64,000 bases of DNA from Bacteroidota bacterium. Its GTDB lineage: Bacteria > Bacteroidota > Bacteroidia > Chitinophagales > Saprospiraceae. A model generated the notes under the pieces. That model searched no databases. It was not told the origin of the DNA and saw only the letters and a program-made list of their open reading frames with translations. The DNA is taken from assembly GCA_024642665.1 (NCBI GenBank), contig JAHEAR010000012.1, forward strand, positions 1 through 64,000. The letters run 5' to 3'. Of the stretch, positions 17,369 to 26,627 are shown piece after piece (the stretch's first letter is position 1; every line of letters starts with the position of its first letter). The translations under genes were made by a program, and so were the position numbers.

Positions 17369-18091
17369 GTGACAAAAAAGGAATTAATCGAAGGGGGTTG
17401 GATTGATAAGTATGTCTTGGGACTCACGTCCGAGGAAGAAAATCTTGAGGTAGAGCGCTTGGCTCATCTCTATCCTGATATTCAGGATCAGGTCAATGCT
17501 ACCCGCAAGAAAATTTGTGGAAGTTTTAATCGAAAACTCACAAATCCGGTTTTTCATAATTCTTTTATAACCAAACGAAGAGTGCTGAGAGGATCAGCAT
17601 TCATAGTATTTGTTTCCCTTGCTGCTTTTGGCTTTTTATGGTGGAAACATTTTGATTTAAAAGAAACATACAATTTTCAATGCGAAAAGTCAGCTGCAGA
17701 TCAGGCGAAATTAGCACAGATGTCTTCCTTTTCACAAAAGGTCTCTGAACGATCCGCATTTATTAATTCCGCCACGACTGAAAGAATAAAAGTAAAGGGG
17801 TGTGAATCTACGCCGGATGCGGAAGTTTTAGTTTTTAAGTGTAAGAATTCAGGGAAAATGATGCTACAGGTTGTCGATCTTCCTGCCCTTCCGGAGGGAC
17901 AACATTATGAAGTCTGGACGCAATGGAATGATAGTACCAGCCATATGATTGGGATGATTGAACTTCCAATTAAATATGATAGCATGTACGTGTTGAATAG
18001 TGATTTGAATTATACCTTGCTTCAAATCACTGCCGTAGATCCTGTACTTAACTTCTCTCATCCGGTTTGTATGGCTCATGTAGATCTATAG
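17369..18091 (+). CDS. Anti-sigma factor, RskA-like (orphan)
   Basis: Predicted membrane anti-sigma factor. From GTG 17369: an N-terminal zinc-less anti-sigma-type segment (ELIEGGWIDKYVLGLTSEEE), a single membrane helix (GSAFIVFVSLAAFGFLWW, about residue 75-95), then an extracytoplasmic RskA domain (LPALPEGQHYEVWTQWNDST). The frame stays open upstream to a TTG at 17231, but those residues do not look like protein and would precede the conserved N-terminus, so GTG 17369 is preferred. No ECF sigma gene is adjacent on either side, which is unusual for this family. Confidence 0.8.
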   Translation: MTKKELIEGGWIDKYVLGLTSEEENLEVERLAHLYPDIQDQVNATRKKICGSFNRKLTNPVFHNSFITKRRVLRGSAFIVFVSLAAFGFLWWKHFDLKETYNFQCEKSAADQAKLAQMSSFSQKVSERSAFINSATTERIKVKGCESTPDAEVLVFKCKNSGKMMLQVVDLPALPEGQHYEVWTQWNDSTSHMIGMIELPIKYDSMYVLNSDLNYTLLQITAVDPVLNFSHPVCMAHVDL

Positions 18092-18122
18092 CAGTATACG
18101 TCTGAGTTTCATATCAATCATC

Positions 18123-18722
18123 TTATGGTTCTTCTCTTTTAATATATGTAAGCCAATCCGCTTCGGTATCTATGTCAGCAAGTTCATCCAGCAGATGAAA
18201 TGAAAGTCCCGCATTTCGGACATTGGATAAAAGTTTTTGTAAGACAGATGAAGTGCTCCATTGGATATCCTGTAATATCTCAGGGTTTAGTTTTTTACAT
18301 CCTAACAAATAGAATCCTCCGTCTACAGCAGGTCCTATCACTATATCACTTGTATCTAATTGTTTGAAACTTTCTTTGAGGGTAGTCGATGACAATTCCG
18401 GGCAATCACTTCCTATCACGATCACTTTACTATACGTACCAAGTACGAAGGAAATTGCATGTGAAATTTTTTGATCAAGCGGACCAACCGTTTGTTCAAC
18501 ATATGTAAATCGCTTGTCTCTGTCCGAGAGGGAGGGTATTCCTCCTTCATAAAAAAGGAACACGGGGATATTCGTTTCAGCAGCTGATTGAAGAGCACAG
18601 GCCATCAGATGCTGATATATCCTCAGGGCCATTTCATCACCGGTACTGGTAGCAATTCTTGTTTTTACTTTTCCCAGTATGGGGAGTCTTAAAAATACAA
18701 CCAGCGCTTCGGGCCGTTGCAT
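18123..18722 (-). CDS. TIGR04282/DUF2064 family glycosyltransferase-like protein
   Basis: 199 aa, nucleotidyl/glycosyltransferase-A-like fold of the DUF2064 family. Visible features: N-terminal LRLPILGKVKTRIA (nucleotide loop with KTR), the SDCPEL metal-binding motif, and GPAVDGGFYLLG. The family has been called arsenosugar biosynthesis glycosyltransferase from its genome context, but its reaction here is not established. Its ATG overlaps the adaptor stop by one base (TAATG), so it is the last gene of a TolC-adaptor-glycosyltransferase operon. An arsM gene lies in the same window but 20 kb away. Confidence 0.85.
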   Translation of the reverse strand: MQRPEALVVFLRLPILGKVKTRIATSTGDEMALRIYQHLMACALQSAAETNIPVFLFYEGGIPSLSDRDKRFTYVEQTVGPLDQKISHAISFVLGTYSKVIVIGSDCPELSSTTLKESFKQLDTSDIVIGPAVDGGFYLLGCKKLNPEILQDIQWSTSSVLQKLLSNVRNAGLSFHLLDELADIDTEADWLTYIKREEP

Positions 18723-20098
18723 TATTTTTTTGACTTATACTCTTGTTTACGTTCCAGCGGAAGCCCGTCTTTTAATTTTCTGGAAACGGTGGAATAAGGA
18801 CCGGTGATGACTTCCTGTTCTGTTTCAAGACCGGAGAGTATCTGTATATATTCGTTATCCTGAATACCTGTTTCGACTTTTATCATTCGCGCAGTGTCCG
18901 CTTCAAATACGAAAACGACTTCATCTATTTTGTCCTCCATCATGGAAGACTCGGATGGATCGATGTCCTCTGCATCGTCTTTTGACTTTTTTCTTTCTCT
19001 CGTAGTCACTGCCTGTATCGGAATGGAGATTATATTTCTTTCCGTGTTGGTATTGATATCAACCGTTGCCGACATACCGGGTCGGAAGGGCATTGACTTA
19101 TGACTTAGTTTTGCGTAGGAATCGGGCAGGATTCTGATTTTGACAACAAAGTTTGTTACCTGATCCGAATTTAGGGTTTGTATACCACTACTATTAGCGG
19201 CTGAGCTTGCCATCTCGGTGACCACACCTGTAAATTCTTCATCCAGGTAAGCATCCACTTCAATGGTGGCGGTGTCTCCGATTGAAACACGTAGGATATC
19301 ATTTTCACTAACTTCCACCTGTACTTCCATGGTATTAAAATTGGCAATCCGCATCATCTCCGTCCCGGTCATCTGGATGGTTCCTACTACGCGTTCCCCT
19401 TGCTCAACATTCAATTTACTGATGATACCGGAGGCAGGTGCTGTGATGGTGGTTCGACTCAGGTTAGTTTTGATTTCTTTAAGACTGGCTTCAGCACTGG
19501 CTACATTAAACTCAGCAGATTTGGAGGCTTGTTCGGCCGATCGATAGCTCGCATTCGCAGCGCGAAGATTAGCTTCTAATTGCAATAAATTGGACTCTGA
19601 ATTTTCAAAATCCTGGGCAGAGATGACACCATCCGCTTTTAGTTTTTTGTTACGCTCATGTATTCGTTTCGTGTTTTCAACCTGAGCCTTGATTTGTTCA
19701 ATTTGTGCGGTAGCATTTTCAATAGCAGAATTTGATCGGGCCAGTTCAGATTTTGATCCGCTCACACTTGCATTAGCTCTTTCCACAGCACTGATATAGG
19801 CTTCGGGATCTATTTTTGCTAAGACCTGACCAATGAGTACAGAATCGCCTTCTTCTACAAAGAGTTCTACAATTTCACCACTCACATCAGAACTGATTTT
19901 TATTTCTTTTTCCGGAAATATTTTTCCTGATGCTGAAACGATTTCACGGATATCCCGAAGGATTACTTTTTCAGTTTCAACAGGTTCACCCTTTGGTTTC
20001 TTTCTGGCTTTGATAGCTGCTGCAACGATCAGTAAAACCAGAAGAGCGATGAGACCCCAAATGATCCATTTATTTGTTTTTTTCTTTTGATTTGTCAT
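18722..20098 (-). CDS. Efflux adaptor, MacA/HlyD family
   Basis: 458-aa periplasmic adaptor. N-terminal membrane anchor (IIWGLIALLVLLIVAAAIKA), lipoyl half-motifs (SGEIVELFVEEGDSVLIGQ and PASGIISKLNVEQGERV) around a long Ala/Ser-rich coiled coil (about 105-200), then beta-barrel and membrane-proximal domains. A low-complexity acidic insert (KSKDDAEDIDPSESSMMEDK) sits in the C-terminal third. It lies 41 bp downstream of a TolC-family gene, giving two parts of a tripartite pump. The transporter (MacB or RND) expected next is absent and replaced by a glycosyltransferase-like gene, so the pump must be encoded elsewhere. Confidence 0.9.
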   Translation of the reverse strand: MTNQKKKTNKWIIWGLIALLVLLIVAAAIKARKKPKGEPVETEKVILRDIREIVSASGKIFPEKEIKISSDVSGEIVELFVEEGDSVLIGQVLAKIDPEAYISAVERANASVSGSKSELARSNSAIENATAQIEQIKAQVENTKRIHERNKKLKADGVISAQDFENSESNLLQLEANLRAANASYRSAEQASKSAEFNVASAEASLKEIKTNLSRTTITAPASGIISKLNVEQGERVVGTIQMTGTEMMRIANFNTMEVQVEVSENDILRVSIGDTATIEVDAYLDEEFTGVVTEMASSAANSSGIQTLNSDQVTNFVVKIRILPDSYAKLSHKSMPFRPGMSATVDINTNTERNIISIPIQAVTTRERKKSKDDAEDIDPSESSMMEDKIDEVVFVFEADTARMIKVETGIQDNEYIQILSGLETEQEVITGPYSTVSRKLKDGLPLERKQEYKSKK

Positions 20099-20139
20099 AA
20101 GACGTGTAATCGTAGGTGATAAGTTTGTTCGTTTTGGTA

Positions 20140-21588
20140 TTAGTCAAGGGAAATGCCTCTGCCCATGTAATATTTCAATATCTGAATTTGGAAATAATAA
20201 TCATAACGTGCGATTAGTAAATTATTTTCAGCGGCATCGCTTCTGTTTCTGGCACTGAGGTATTCAAAATTACCTATCGCTCCTAAAGCAGCTTTTTTAT
20301 CTGCATTATCTAATGATAATCGGGCTGCATAAGCTGAAGCTTCAGCGCCTTCCATTGTTTTTTTAGCTGCTTTTGCGTTGGCAAGGGCATTCTGGATGTT
20401 GGTTTTTAGTGTTTGCTTGATCTTTTCGGTTTCAATATCTGAATTGAGCGCATTAATTTTTGCCTGCTCTACACGAGCCTGAGCACTGTAATTATTTAAA
20501 ATCGGAATACTAAGCGTTGCCCCTACACCATAACCAAGTCCCTGATCAAGTTGCTTTCCATAAGCTAAACCTTTATACTTCGTAGGGTTGGCATATGCCT
20601 GTGAATATCGGTCCGGTTGACCATCTATAAAAACACCGGGGACTACAACCGTACCATAATCAAATTCTGTAGGTACTTTGTATAAGTTTGACCAGTTGGT
20701 ACCGAGGTTGCCACCAAGACTTAATGAAGGGAGTCGTTGACTTCTGGCGATAGCAATGCCGATCTCGTTAGCTTCCTGACGTATTTCTGCAGCAGTGATT
20801 TGAGGTTGGTTGATTAAAGCGATTTCAAAAATATCATCAAAGGGAACATTTTCAAGAGGCTCAAGAGTAGTAAAATTTAGTTCAGGTTTCTCTATGATCA
20901 GCGTGTCACTTGCCTCCATTAACATGAGTTGTTTAAGCCCAAGCAATTCGTTGTCGATCGCATTTTGAGCATTTATTCTAGAAGACTCATCAATGGCTAA
21001 TTGGGAAAGAATATCATAACGATCGACTTCTGGTTTAGTGCCGGCATCAATCATCTTATCCATATTGTCTAATTGTTCCTTCGTCAAAGCCACTCGGTCA
21101 TTGGCGATGTCAAGATTTTGATAGGCAAACAGGATTCGTAAATAGGCCGATGCAACATTAAGCGCGAGATCTTCCTGAGCTTGCTGAATGTCTTTTTCAG
21201 AGGCCTGCACGTAGGCATCATTTTGTTTGATCGTATTCACAGTGCGTCCACCGGAGTAAAGCATTACGCCGGTCGAGGCGCCATAACTTTGGTAAAGCGA
21301 ATTCTCGTTTTCAAAATTATTAGAGGAAGGGTTAATAACCCGACCCACATTATAACCAAGGTTGGTATTCAAATTTAATGATGGAATCCGGTTTCTTCTA
21401 AGTTGCTTCCCGCTAATATCATAACCATCTTTATTGAGTTTGATTTGCTCGATGGTGAGGTTCTTTTCTAATGCTACCCGAATGCATCTTTCCAGGTTCC
21501 ATGTTTCCTGAGAAAAGCTGGGCATGCTCAGTAACGAGAAGCATATTGAAAAGGCAATAATTTTCATCATCTGATCTTTATTTTTCAT
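20140..21588 (-). CDS. TolC-family outer membrane efflux protein
   Basis: Outer-membrane channel for a tripartite exporter; about 482 aa from ATG 21588. Signal peptide (IIAFSICFSLLSMPSFSQ), then two repeated OEP halves with characteristic openings (WNLERCIRVALEKNLTIEQI and LINQPQITAAEIRQEANEIG), and long heptad-rich helices. An in-frame TTG at 21606 would add six residues; the ATG is preferred. It is first in the operon with the adaptor. Substrate unknown. Confidence 0.92.
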   Translation of the reverse strand: MKNKDQMMKIIAFSICFSLLSMPSFSQETWNLERCIRVALEKNLTIEQIKLNKDGYDISGKQLRRNRIPSLNLNTNLGYNVGRVINPSSNNFENENSLYQSYGASTGVMLYSGGRTVNTIKQNDAYVQASEKDIQQAQEDLALNVASAYLRILFAYQNLDIANDRVALTKEQLDNMDKMIDAGTKPEVDRYDILSQLAIDESSRINAQNAIDNELLGLKQLMLMEASDTLIIEKPELNFTTLEPLENVPFDDIFEIALINQPQITAAEIRQEANEIGIAIARSQRLPSLSLGGNLGTNWSNLYKVPTEFDYGTVVVPGVFIDGQPDRYSQAYANPTKYKGLAYGKQLDQGLGYGVGATLSIPILNNYSAQARVEQAKINALNSDIETEKIKQTLKTNIQNALANAKAAKKTMEGAEASAYAARLSLDNADKKAALGAIGNFEYLSARNRSDAAENNLLIARYDYYFQIQILKYYMGRGISLD

Positions 21589-21730
21589 GGGCGATATTAC
21601 GACCAAACTATTTTTTGACAGAGATTTTTATATCAATCCCTTCAAAAAACAGATTAATTTAATTCTTTATCACAAACTCCCGCAAAGCTATTGATTAATA
21701 AGAGATTAGCAATATAATGATGGGGATATT

Positions 21731-23059
21731 TCAATAATAGGTGCCGAAGGATACAGCACCAACCAATTGATCATATTGGCCCCCTAGCGGTCTGTAATAT
21801 CCAAGGAGTGTATATTGATTCTCAGTTTCATACCAATCTCCTTCCAGAAGGCTAAAATCAGGTCGCCCTAATTCGTCCGCGACTGCATAGCCATAATTGT
21901 AGTAGCCTTGTTTCAAATACATCTTGCCTATATACCCTCCAACGCGATCATCATAGGTCATCCGATATTCAGGTAGCATTTTCCAGTCGGTCATACCACC
22001 CACAATGTAGATGTTGCGATCAGCCATAGGAGGCATTTTGAGTGTTGCGTATACGTCTGAATATTCCATATTCAGTTGCTGTTCGCGATAGTTGTATCGC
22101 TGTACAAGATTTAATGTCGATGCTAAAGAATCAGGTGGGATGTGTTTGCGCATGTAATCTCGGTTGAATGGAACAAACATACCATTCAAATCCCGCCGCC
22201 ATAGATAGGCCAATCTGTCGCGTGGTTCCCGTGTTATAAGAACGGTGCTAAAACCTTCGACATATTCCTCAACATCAAGTACATCTTCCGATCGGTAGAT
22301 CATACTACTGATATCCATATTTCGAAACTCCTTGCCTCCGGGAAAAACAATTTTTCCCGAATAATTGTAATCCAGGAAAGTACCTAATATAGTTCTAGGG
22401 ACAATGTCTTCAATCCTGTTCTCCCATCTTCCGTTTTGAAGAATCGTACACGTAAACTCTGCTCTCGGATTGCGCATATTCAACTGTTCTGTTTCGACGC
22501 TAAAATCAATTTCCTGACATGTATTTCGCAAGGAAACAATATTCGATCTGCGAATTGAAGTGGTAAAACTGACAGCATTTTCAGTTACCATAAATCTTCT
22601 GGTTAATATAGGATCGTTCTCCAAACCACGTTCATAAACGACCAGCAAATAATTACCGGAGAGGGACCAGTTGACTTCATCATTGGGAAGGGTAAGATAA
22701 TAATGCAGATAATTTTGAATGGTACCTGAAGAGATATCATAATCACGAATTTCGCCTTCACGATATCCCTGGAGATAATCAAACTGAGTGATGGATTCTG
22801 AAGGCCGCCAATATCGATCACAGTGCAAAACGGTATAATAATATATCGTTCCCTGCCCATCCAGTTCATCAAACGATAGGAAAAGGGAATTGGTTGATCC
22901 GAGGGCAGCTATCGGTTGAGATAAAGCAAGACCGTTAACATGAAGCCTGACAGTTTTAATATAATCCCGATAAACCCCGTCTTCATAAGCATCTAAATCT
23001 GGCTGAGCATGTAAGCCTGAAACACAAAAGAGTAGAGGGAGAAATAGCTTGATTTTCAA
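21731..23059 (-). CDS. DUF5103 domain-containing exported protein
   Basis: 442 aa with signal peptide (LFLPLLFCVSGLHAQ). Matches by eye the Bacteroidota-specific DUF5103 family: VRLHVNGLALSQPIAALGST, an LFLSFDEL segment, and the WRRDLNGMFVPFNRDYMRK region. All beta, carbohydrate-binding-module-like C-terminal half (IYIVGGMTDWKMLPEYRMTY). Function unknown. The start is TTG: a TAA stop in frame lies directly before it and the signal peptide begins there, so no upstream ATG is possible. It is transcribed alone, 131 bp from the palindrome at 23189. Confidence 0.82.
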   Translation of the reverse strand: MKIKLFLPLLFCVSGLHAQPDLDAYEDGVYRDYIKTVRLHVNGLALSQPIAALGSTNSLFLSFDELDGQGTIYYYTVLHCDRYWRPSESITQFDYLQGYREGEIRDYDISSGTIQNYLHYYLTLPNDEVNWSLSGNYLLVVYERGLENDPILTRRFMVTENAVSFTTSIRRSNIVSLRNTCQEIDFSVETEQLNMRNPRAEFTCTILQNGRWENRIEDIVPRTILGTFLDYNYSGKIVFPGGKEFRNMDISSMIYRSEDVLDVEEYVEGFSTVLITREPRDRLAYLWRRDLNGMFVPFNRDYMRKHIPPDSLASTLNLVQRYNYREQQLNMEYSDVYATLKMPPMADRNIYIVGGMTDWKMLPEYRMTYDDRVGGYIGKMYLKQGYYNYGYAVADELGRPDFSLLEGDWYETENQYTLLGYYRPLGGQYDQLVGAVSFGTYY

Positions 23060-23188
23060 TTACCTGAATTTTGACATCAAATTTAATGTATTTACAACAG
23101 TTTTTATTGCGTAATAGTTTGTCTTTGAGGTAAAGAGAACTTCAAATGTTGAAAAGGAATTGGGGGGTAAAACTGATATATTTCCATC

Positions 23189-23226
23189 AAAACAGTGTGC
23201 CACACCTAGGTGTGGCACACTGTTTT
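23189..23226. repeat. Perfect 38-bp palindrome at the 3' end of the RAYT gene
   Basis: Left arm 23189-23207 reads AAAACAGTGTGCCACACCT and the right arm 23208-23226 is its exact reverse complement, with centre CCTAGG and no spacer. It overlaps the transposase stop codon by two bases. RAYT proteins act on REP-type palindromes, so this is a candidate cognate element; it would also form a strong bidirectional transcription terminator flanked by A/T runs. I did not find a second full copy in the window. Confidence 0.9.
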
Positions 23227-23851
23227 AAAAAAACCGGGATTTGATATAATCAGGCACCTCATATTGATTGTAATCGATTAGCTCATTCATATCCAACCGC
23301 AATAGCTTTTTTCCCAGCCTGGTATTGCAAATCGGATCCGGGGATGTACCTAAGTATTCATGATAAGAGGAAAACGGCCATGCATCAGGGGTGTCCACAA
23401 GTCCTGCCATGAGGGGATTGTTATGGATATATCTAAAACACCATAAAGAGTAATCCAGGGTAAAATCATCGCTTGATGTGCATTTCGATTTTGTGTTTTG
23501 TCTGAATAAGGATCCTGAGCGTTGGTGTCTTTTGTTAATGGCTTTTGCATAGCTACTCAAAAGCATTTTCATGCCATGCGCAAAGCAGGTCATAAAGACA
23601 TATGGGTTTGCATCTGCATGATTGGTTTGATCCCTGTTTTTCATAAATGGAATGATGGTATTATCATTTCCGTGGATGAGCAAATGAAAATGATTTGGCA
23701 TCAGGCAGTAGGCGAGTATATCACAATAGGGTGACAAGTATTGTTTTAGTTTGAACTGGAAAAATAGATAGTTCTCCTGTTCATAGAAAAGGCGCTGCCG
23801 ATTATTACCATGGTTGTACACATGGTAAATCTCCTGCGGTTTGAGTTTCAT
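23225..23851 (-). CDS. REP-associated tyrosine transposase (RAYT, Y1_Tnp)
   Basis: 208-aa HUH single-strand nuclease related to IS200/IS605 transposases. N-terminal IYHVYNHGNNRQ typical of the family, HUH motif His54-Phe-His56 in MPNHFHLLIH, and the catalytic Tyr101 in SSYAKAINKRHQRSGSLF. The fold is intact with no frameshift, so the protein may be active. RAYTs are usually domesticated single-copy genes tied to REP palindromes; the perfect palindrome at its 3' end supports that here. It is not a complete IS: no flanking target repeats or second ORF. Confidence 0.93.
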   Translation of the reverse strand: MKLKPQEIYHVYNHGNNRQRLFYEQENYLFFQFKLKQYLSPYCDILAYCLMPNHFHLLIHGNDNTIIPFMKNRDQTNHADANPYVFMTCFAHGMKMLLSSYAKAINKRHQRSGSLFRQNTKSKCTSSDDFTLDYSLWCFRYIHNNPLMAGLVDTPDAWPFSSYHEYLGTSPDPICNTRLGKKLLRLDMNELIDYNQYEVPDYIKSRFF

Positions 23852-23917
23852 ACTGGTGAAGTATTTATTTCAAAATAGCAATTGAGGAGTAAATCCGTCT
23901 TTTATAAAATTAGGGGA

Positions 23918-24538
23918 TTATGGGCAGAAACTAGGGGCACTCACATATTTATTGTTTTTTACAAAAAACCGCCATGGATAGTGTGTGGCCTCGCCACTTC
24001 TGTCGATCCCTATTCTGGGTCCGGTGCAAATTTCCTGAGGATTGTAATGGATGCTTTGGTCTTCCAACCAAATCAATGCGTCTTTTTCATATAGTGATGT
24101 TCCGGTCATATTTCGATGTAGTCCAAGGGCAGTGCTAAGTGAACCGGGACCATTTGTCAGGCGAATATTGTTTGACGTTAAATTCCTTCTTTGCGCCATG
24201 ATATCAAGACCCGTTGTGGGTTCTATGGCGCGTATGAGTATTGCATGTGCACTGCCTTCGGGGCCAGTGACAATATTCATTAAGTGATGAATCCCATAAC
24301 ATAAATAAATGTAAGCCAGACCTCCTTTCGCAAACATGACTTCAGTCCTTGTTGTGCGCAAATTTTTAAAGGCATGGCAGGCACGGTCATCAGGCGCACG
24401 ATAAGCCTCTGTTTCTACAATGATACCACCCGTCGGATGCCCATTAATATGAGTCATTAATATTTTACCTAAAATATCTTTCGCTAGAAAAAGGACATCT
24501 TCGGTTGCATAATAGGATGCAGGTAATTTTTTGCCCAA
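23918..24538 (-). CDS. DNA-3-methyladenine glycosylase (AAG/MPG family)
   Basis: Base-excision repair enzyme removing alkylated purines. 206 aa with the AAG motif order: LPASYYATEDVLFLAKDILG, VETEAYRAPDDRACHA (general base in the E42-T43-E44-A-Y motif), AYIYLCYGIHHLMNIV, and NGPGSLSTALGL. The start is TTG 24538: the guaB stop TAA lies in the same frame only two codons upstream (TAA AAG GGT TTG), so the protein cannot begin earlier, and AAGGG just before the TTG may act as ribosome binding site. It is the second gene of a guaB-aag operon. Confidence 0.9.
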   Translation of the reverse strand: MGKKLPASYYATEDVLFLAKDILGKILMTHINGHPTGGIIVETEAYRAPDDRACHAFKNLRTTRTEVMFAKGGLAYIYLCYGIHHLMNIVTGPEGSAHAILIRAIEPTTGLDIMAQRRNLTSNNIRLTNGPGSLSTALGLHRNMTGTSLYEKDALIWLEDQSIHYNPQEICTGPRIGIDRSGEATHYPWRFFVKNNKYVSAPSFCP

Positions 24539-24544
24539 ACCCTT

Positions 24545-26026
24545 TTACTTTCTGGAATAATTGGGAGATTCTTTTGTAATCGTGATATCATGCGGATGAC
24601 TTTCACTGATACCTGCCGAGGTGATTTTTACAAAAGATGCTTCCTGCAAACTCTCGATATCTTTTGCACCACAATACCCCATACCGGCACGCAAGCCGCC
24701 GGTGTATTGCTGCATGACTTCGTGCAGTGTTCCTTTATATGGGACACGTCCTTCAATACCTTCCGGAACAAGTTTTTTGATGTCATCCTCTACATCCTGA
24801 AAGTATCTGTCTTTAGAACCCATCGCCATAGCGCCTAGAGAACCCATTCCTCGATAAACTTTAAATTTTCGTCCATCGAGAATGATCGTTTCACCGGGAG
24901 ATTCTTCGCAGCCGGCAAATAATGATCCGGCCATCACCGTATGTGCTCCTGCAGCAATAGCTTTTGCAATATCACCGGTGTACCGTATGCCTCCATCAGC
25001 AATGATAGGAACGCCTGTGCCTCTCAAGGCGTATGCAGCACCATAAATCGCGCTTAGCTGGGGCACTCCCACGCCGGCAACAATTCGTGTAGTGCAAATG
25101 CTTCCCGGACCTACCCCCACTTTAACACCATCTACACCTGCATCTACTAATGCTTTCGCACCTGCACCAGTCGCAACATTTCCGCCAATGATTTCTATAT
25201 CAGGAAAACTTCTTCTAATCTCTCGTATGATACGCAATACCCCTTCCGAATGTCCATGAGCAGTATCAACTACGACTACGTCAGCATCAACTGCTCTTAA
25301 TGCGTCTACTCTTTCCATCGTATCTGCGGCGATCCCTACACCCGCACCTACTAAGAGTCTTCCCCGGGCATCCTTACTACTGTTAGGATAAGCCTCTAGT
25401 TTCATCAAATCTTTATATGTAATAAGGCCTGTTAATTTATTGTTGGCATCAACCACCGGCAATTTTTCAATTTTATGCTTTTGCAATAATTTTTTAGCCT
25501 GTTCCAGGGTGGTACCCATGGGAGTTGTAATTAATGGGGCTTTCGTCATCAAGGCGGAGACAGGTCGATCATTACTAACTTCAAATCTCAGATCCCGATT
25601 TGTCAAAATACCTACTAAAATCCCTTCATCATCTACAATCGGAATTCCACCGATTTTGTATTGACGCATCAATAATTCTGCTTCGCCAACGGTGGCATTG
25701 GCTAAAAGTGTAACCGGATCCTGAATCATCCCACTCTCAGACCTTTTCACTGCCCGCACTTGTTGTGCCTGGCTTTCGATGGACATATTTTTATGGATAA
25801 TGCCTATTCCGCCTGCTCTTGCGATAGCAATAGCCGTTTCTTTCTCTGTCACAGAGTCCATTGCCGCAGAGGCCATAGGGGCATTGATTCGAATGTTGCG
25901 GGTAAATTGCGTACTGATGTTTACTTCTCTAGGTAGGACATTTGAGTATCCGGGAACCAGTAAAACATCATCGAAGGTAAGTGCATCAGCGAAGAGCTCA
26001 TGCTTGCTTTTCAAATTGAATTCCAT
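24545..26026 (-). CDS. guaB: IMP dehydrogenase
   Basis: Oxidises IMP to XMP in GTP synthesis. 493 aa from ATG 26026. N-terminal [20 protein letters not shown], two CBS domains (about 95-210), the phosphate and active-site loop [18 protein letters not shown] with the catalytic Cys, the flap region YFQDVEDD and [20 protein letters not shown]. All hallmarks are intact. An in-frame TTG at 26032 lies inside the -7 box and is unlikely. It is followed after 6 bp by the alkyladenine glycosylase gene. Confidence 0.98.
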   Translation of the reverse strand: MEFNLKSKHELFADALTFDDVLLVPGYSNVLPREVNISTQFTRNIRINAPMASAAMDSVTEKETAIAIARAGGIGIIHKNMSIESQAQQVRAVKRSESGMIQDPVTLLANATVGEAELLMRQYKIGGIPIVDDEGILVGILTNRDLRFEVSNDRPVSALMTKAPLITTPMGTTLEQAKKLLQKHKIEKLPVVDANNKLTGLITYKDLMKLEAYPNSSKDARGRLLVGAGVGIAADTMERVDALRAVDADVVVVDTAHGHSEGVLRIIREIRRSFPDIEIIGGNVATGAGAKALVDAGVDGVKVGVGPGSICTTRIVAGVGVPQLSAIYGAAYALRGTGVPIIADGGIRYTGDIAKAIAAGAHTVMAGSLFAGCEESPGETIILDGRKFKVYRGMGSLGAMAMGSKDRYFQDVEDDIKKLVPEGIEGRVPYKGTLHEVMQQYTGGLRAGMGYCGAKDIESLQEASFVKITSAGISESHPHDITITKESPNYSRK

Positions 26027-26028
26027 GC

Positions 26029-26037
26029 GCAAAGATA
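26029..26037 (-). promoter_or_regulatory. -7 box of guaB, almost touching the start codon
   Basis: Minus-strand TATCTTTGC is a perfect -7 box ending two bases before the guaB ATG. If used, transcription would start at or within the first codon, giving a leaderless mRNA. No clear -33 element was seen. Confidence 0.5.
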
Positions 26038-26183
26038 ATCACAGATTACAGATTTCCCAGTTTATAGCCATTTGATTCGGTTATTTATTCCATTTAGGCA
26101 CAATGTTTGACATAGGTTTCGTTGTATTCCTAAGTATTATTCAGGATTTTAGAAAAATTTTGTGACGACAATCATAGTGGTCG

Positions 26184-26627
26184 ATGGAGATATATGGTGA
26201 TGAATATTTTATGAAATTGGCGCTTCAGGAAGCACGCAAGGCTGAAGAAATGGGGGAGGTTCCAATTGGAGCAGTCATTACCCATGGCGATCGATTGCTG
26301 GCACGTTGTCATAACAGCACGGAAATGCTCACCGATGTTACAGCCCATGCCGAGATTCTGGCGATTACGTCTGCCTCACAGAATCTGAACAGTAAATATT
26401 TAGGGGATTGCACCCTGTATGTCTCTCTGGAGCCTTGCGTAATGTGCGCCAGTGCCTTGCGATGGTCGCAGATTGGTCGGGTCGTGTATGCCACGGCTGA
26501 TGAGAAGGCGGGTTTTATGCGCTATGGAAAAGAGCTGCTGCATCCTAAAACGAAACTGGAAATGGGTATTATGATGGAAGAAAGTGCTAAACTTTTAAAG
26601 ACCTTTTTTGCCAATAGAAGAAGGTAG
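26184..26627 (+). CDS. tadA: tRNA-specific adenosine deaminase
   Basis: Zinc deaminase making inosine at the wobble position of tRNA. 147 aa. Zinc/catalytic motif His55-Ala-Glu57 and PCVMC (Cys85, Cys88) are intact, with the family openings MKLALQEARKAEEMGEVPIG and the C-terminal ESAKLLKTFFANRR. Divergent from guaB across about 150 bp and monocistronic. Confidence 0.95.
   Translation: MEIYGDEYFMKLALQEARKAEEMGEVPIGAVITHGDRLLARCHNSTEMLTDVTAHAEILAITSASQNLNSKYLGDCTLYVSLEPCVMCASALRWSQIGRVVYATADEKAGFMRYGKELLHPKTKLEMGIMMEESAKLLKTFFANRRR

Noticed and set aside
23225-23851. Complete IS200/IS605 element
   Set aside because: The encoded protein is a RAYT, there is no tnpB, and no left-end structure or second hairpin was found.
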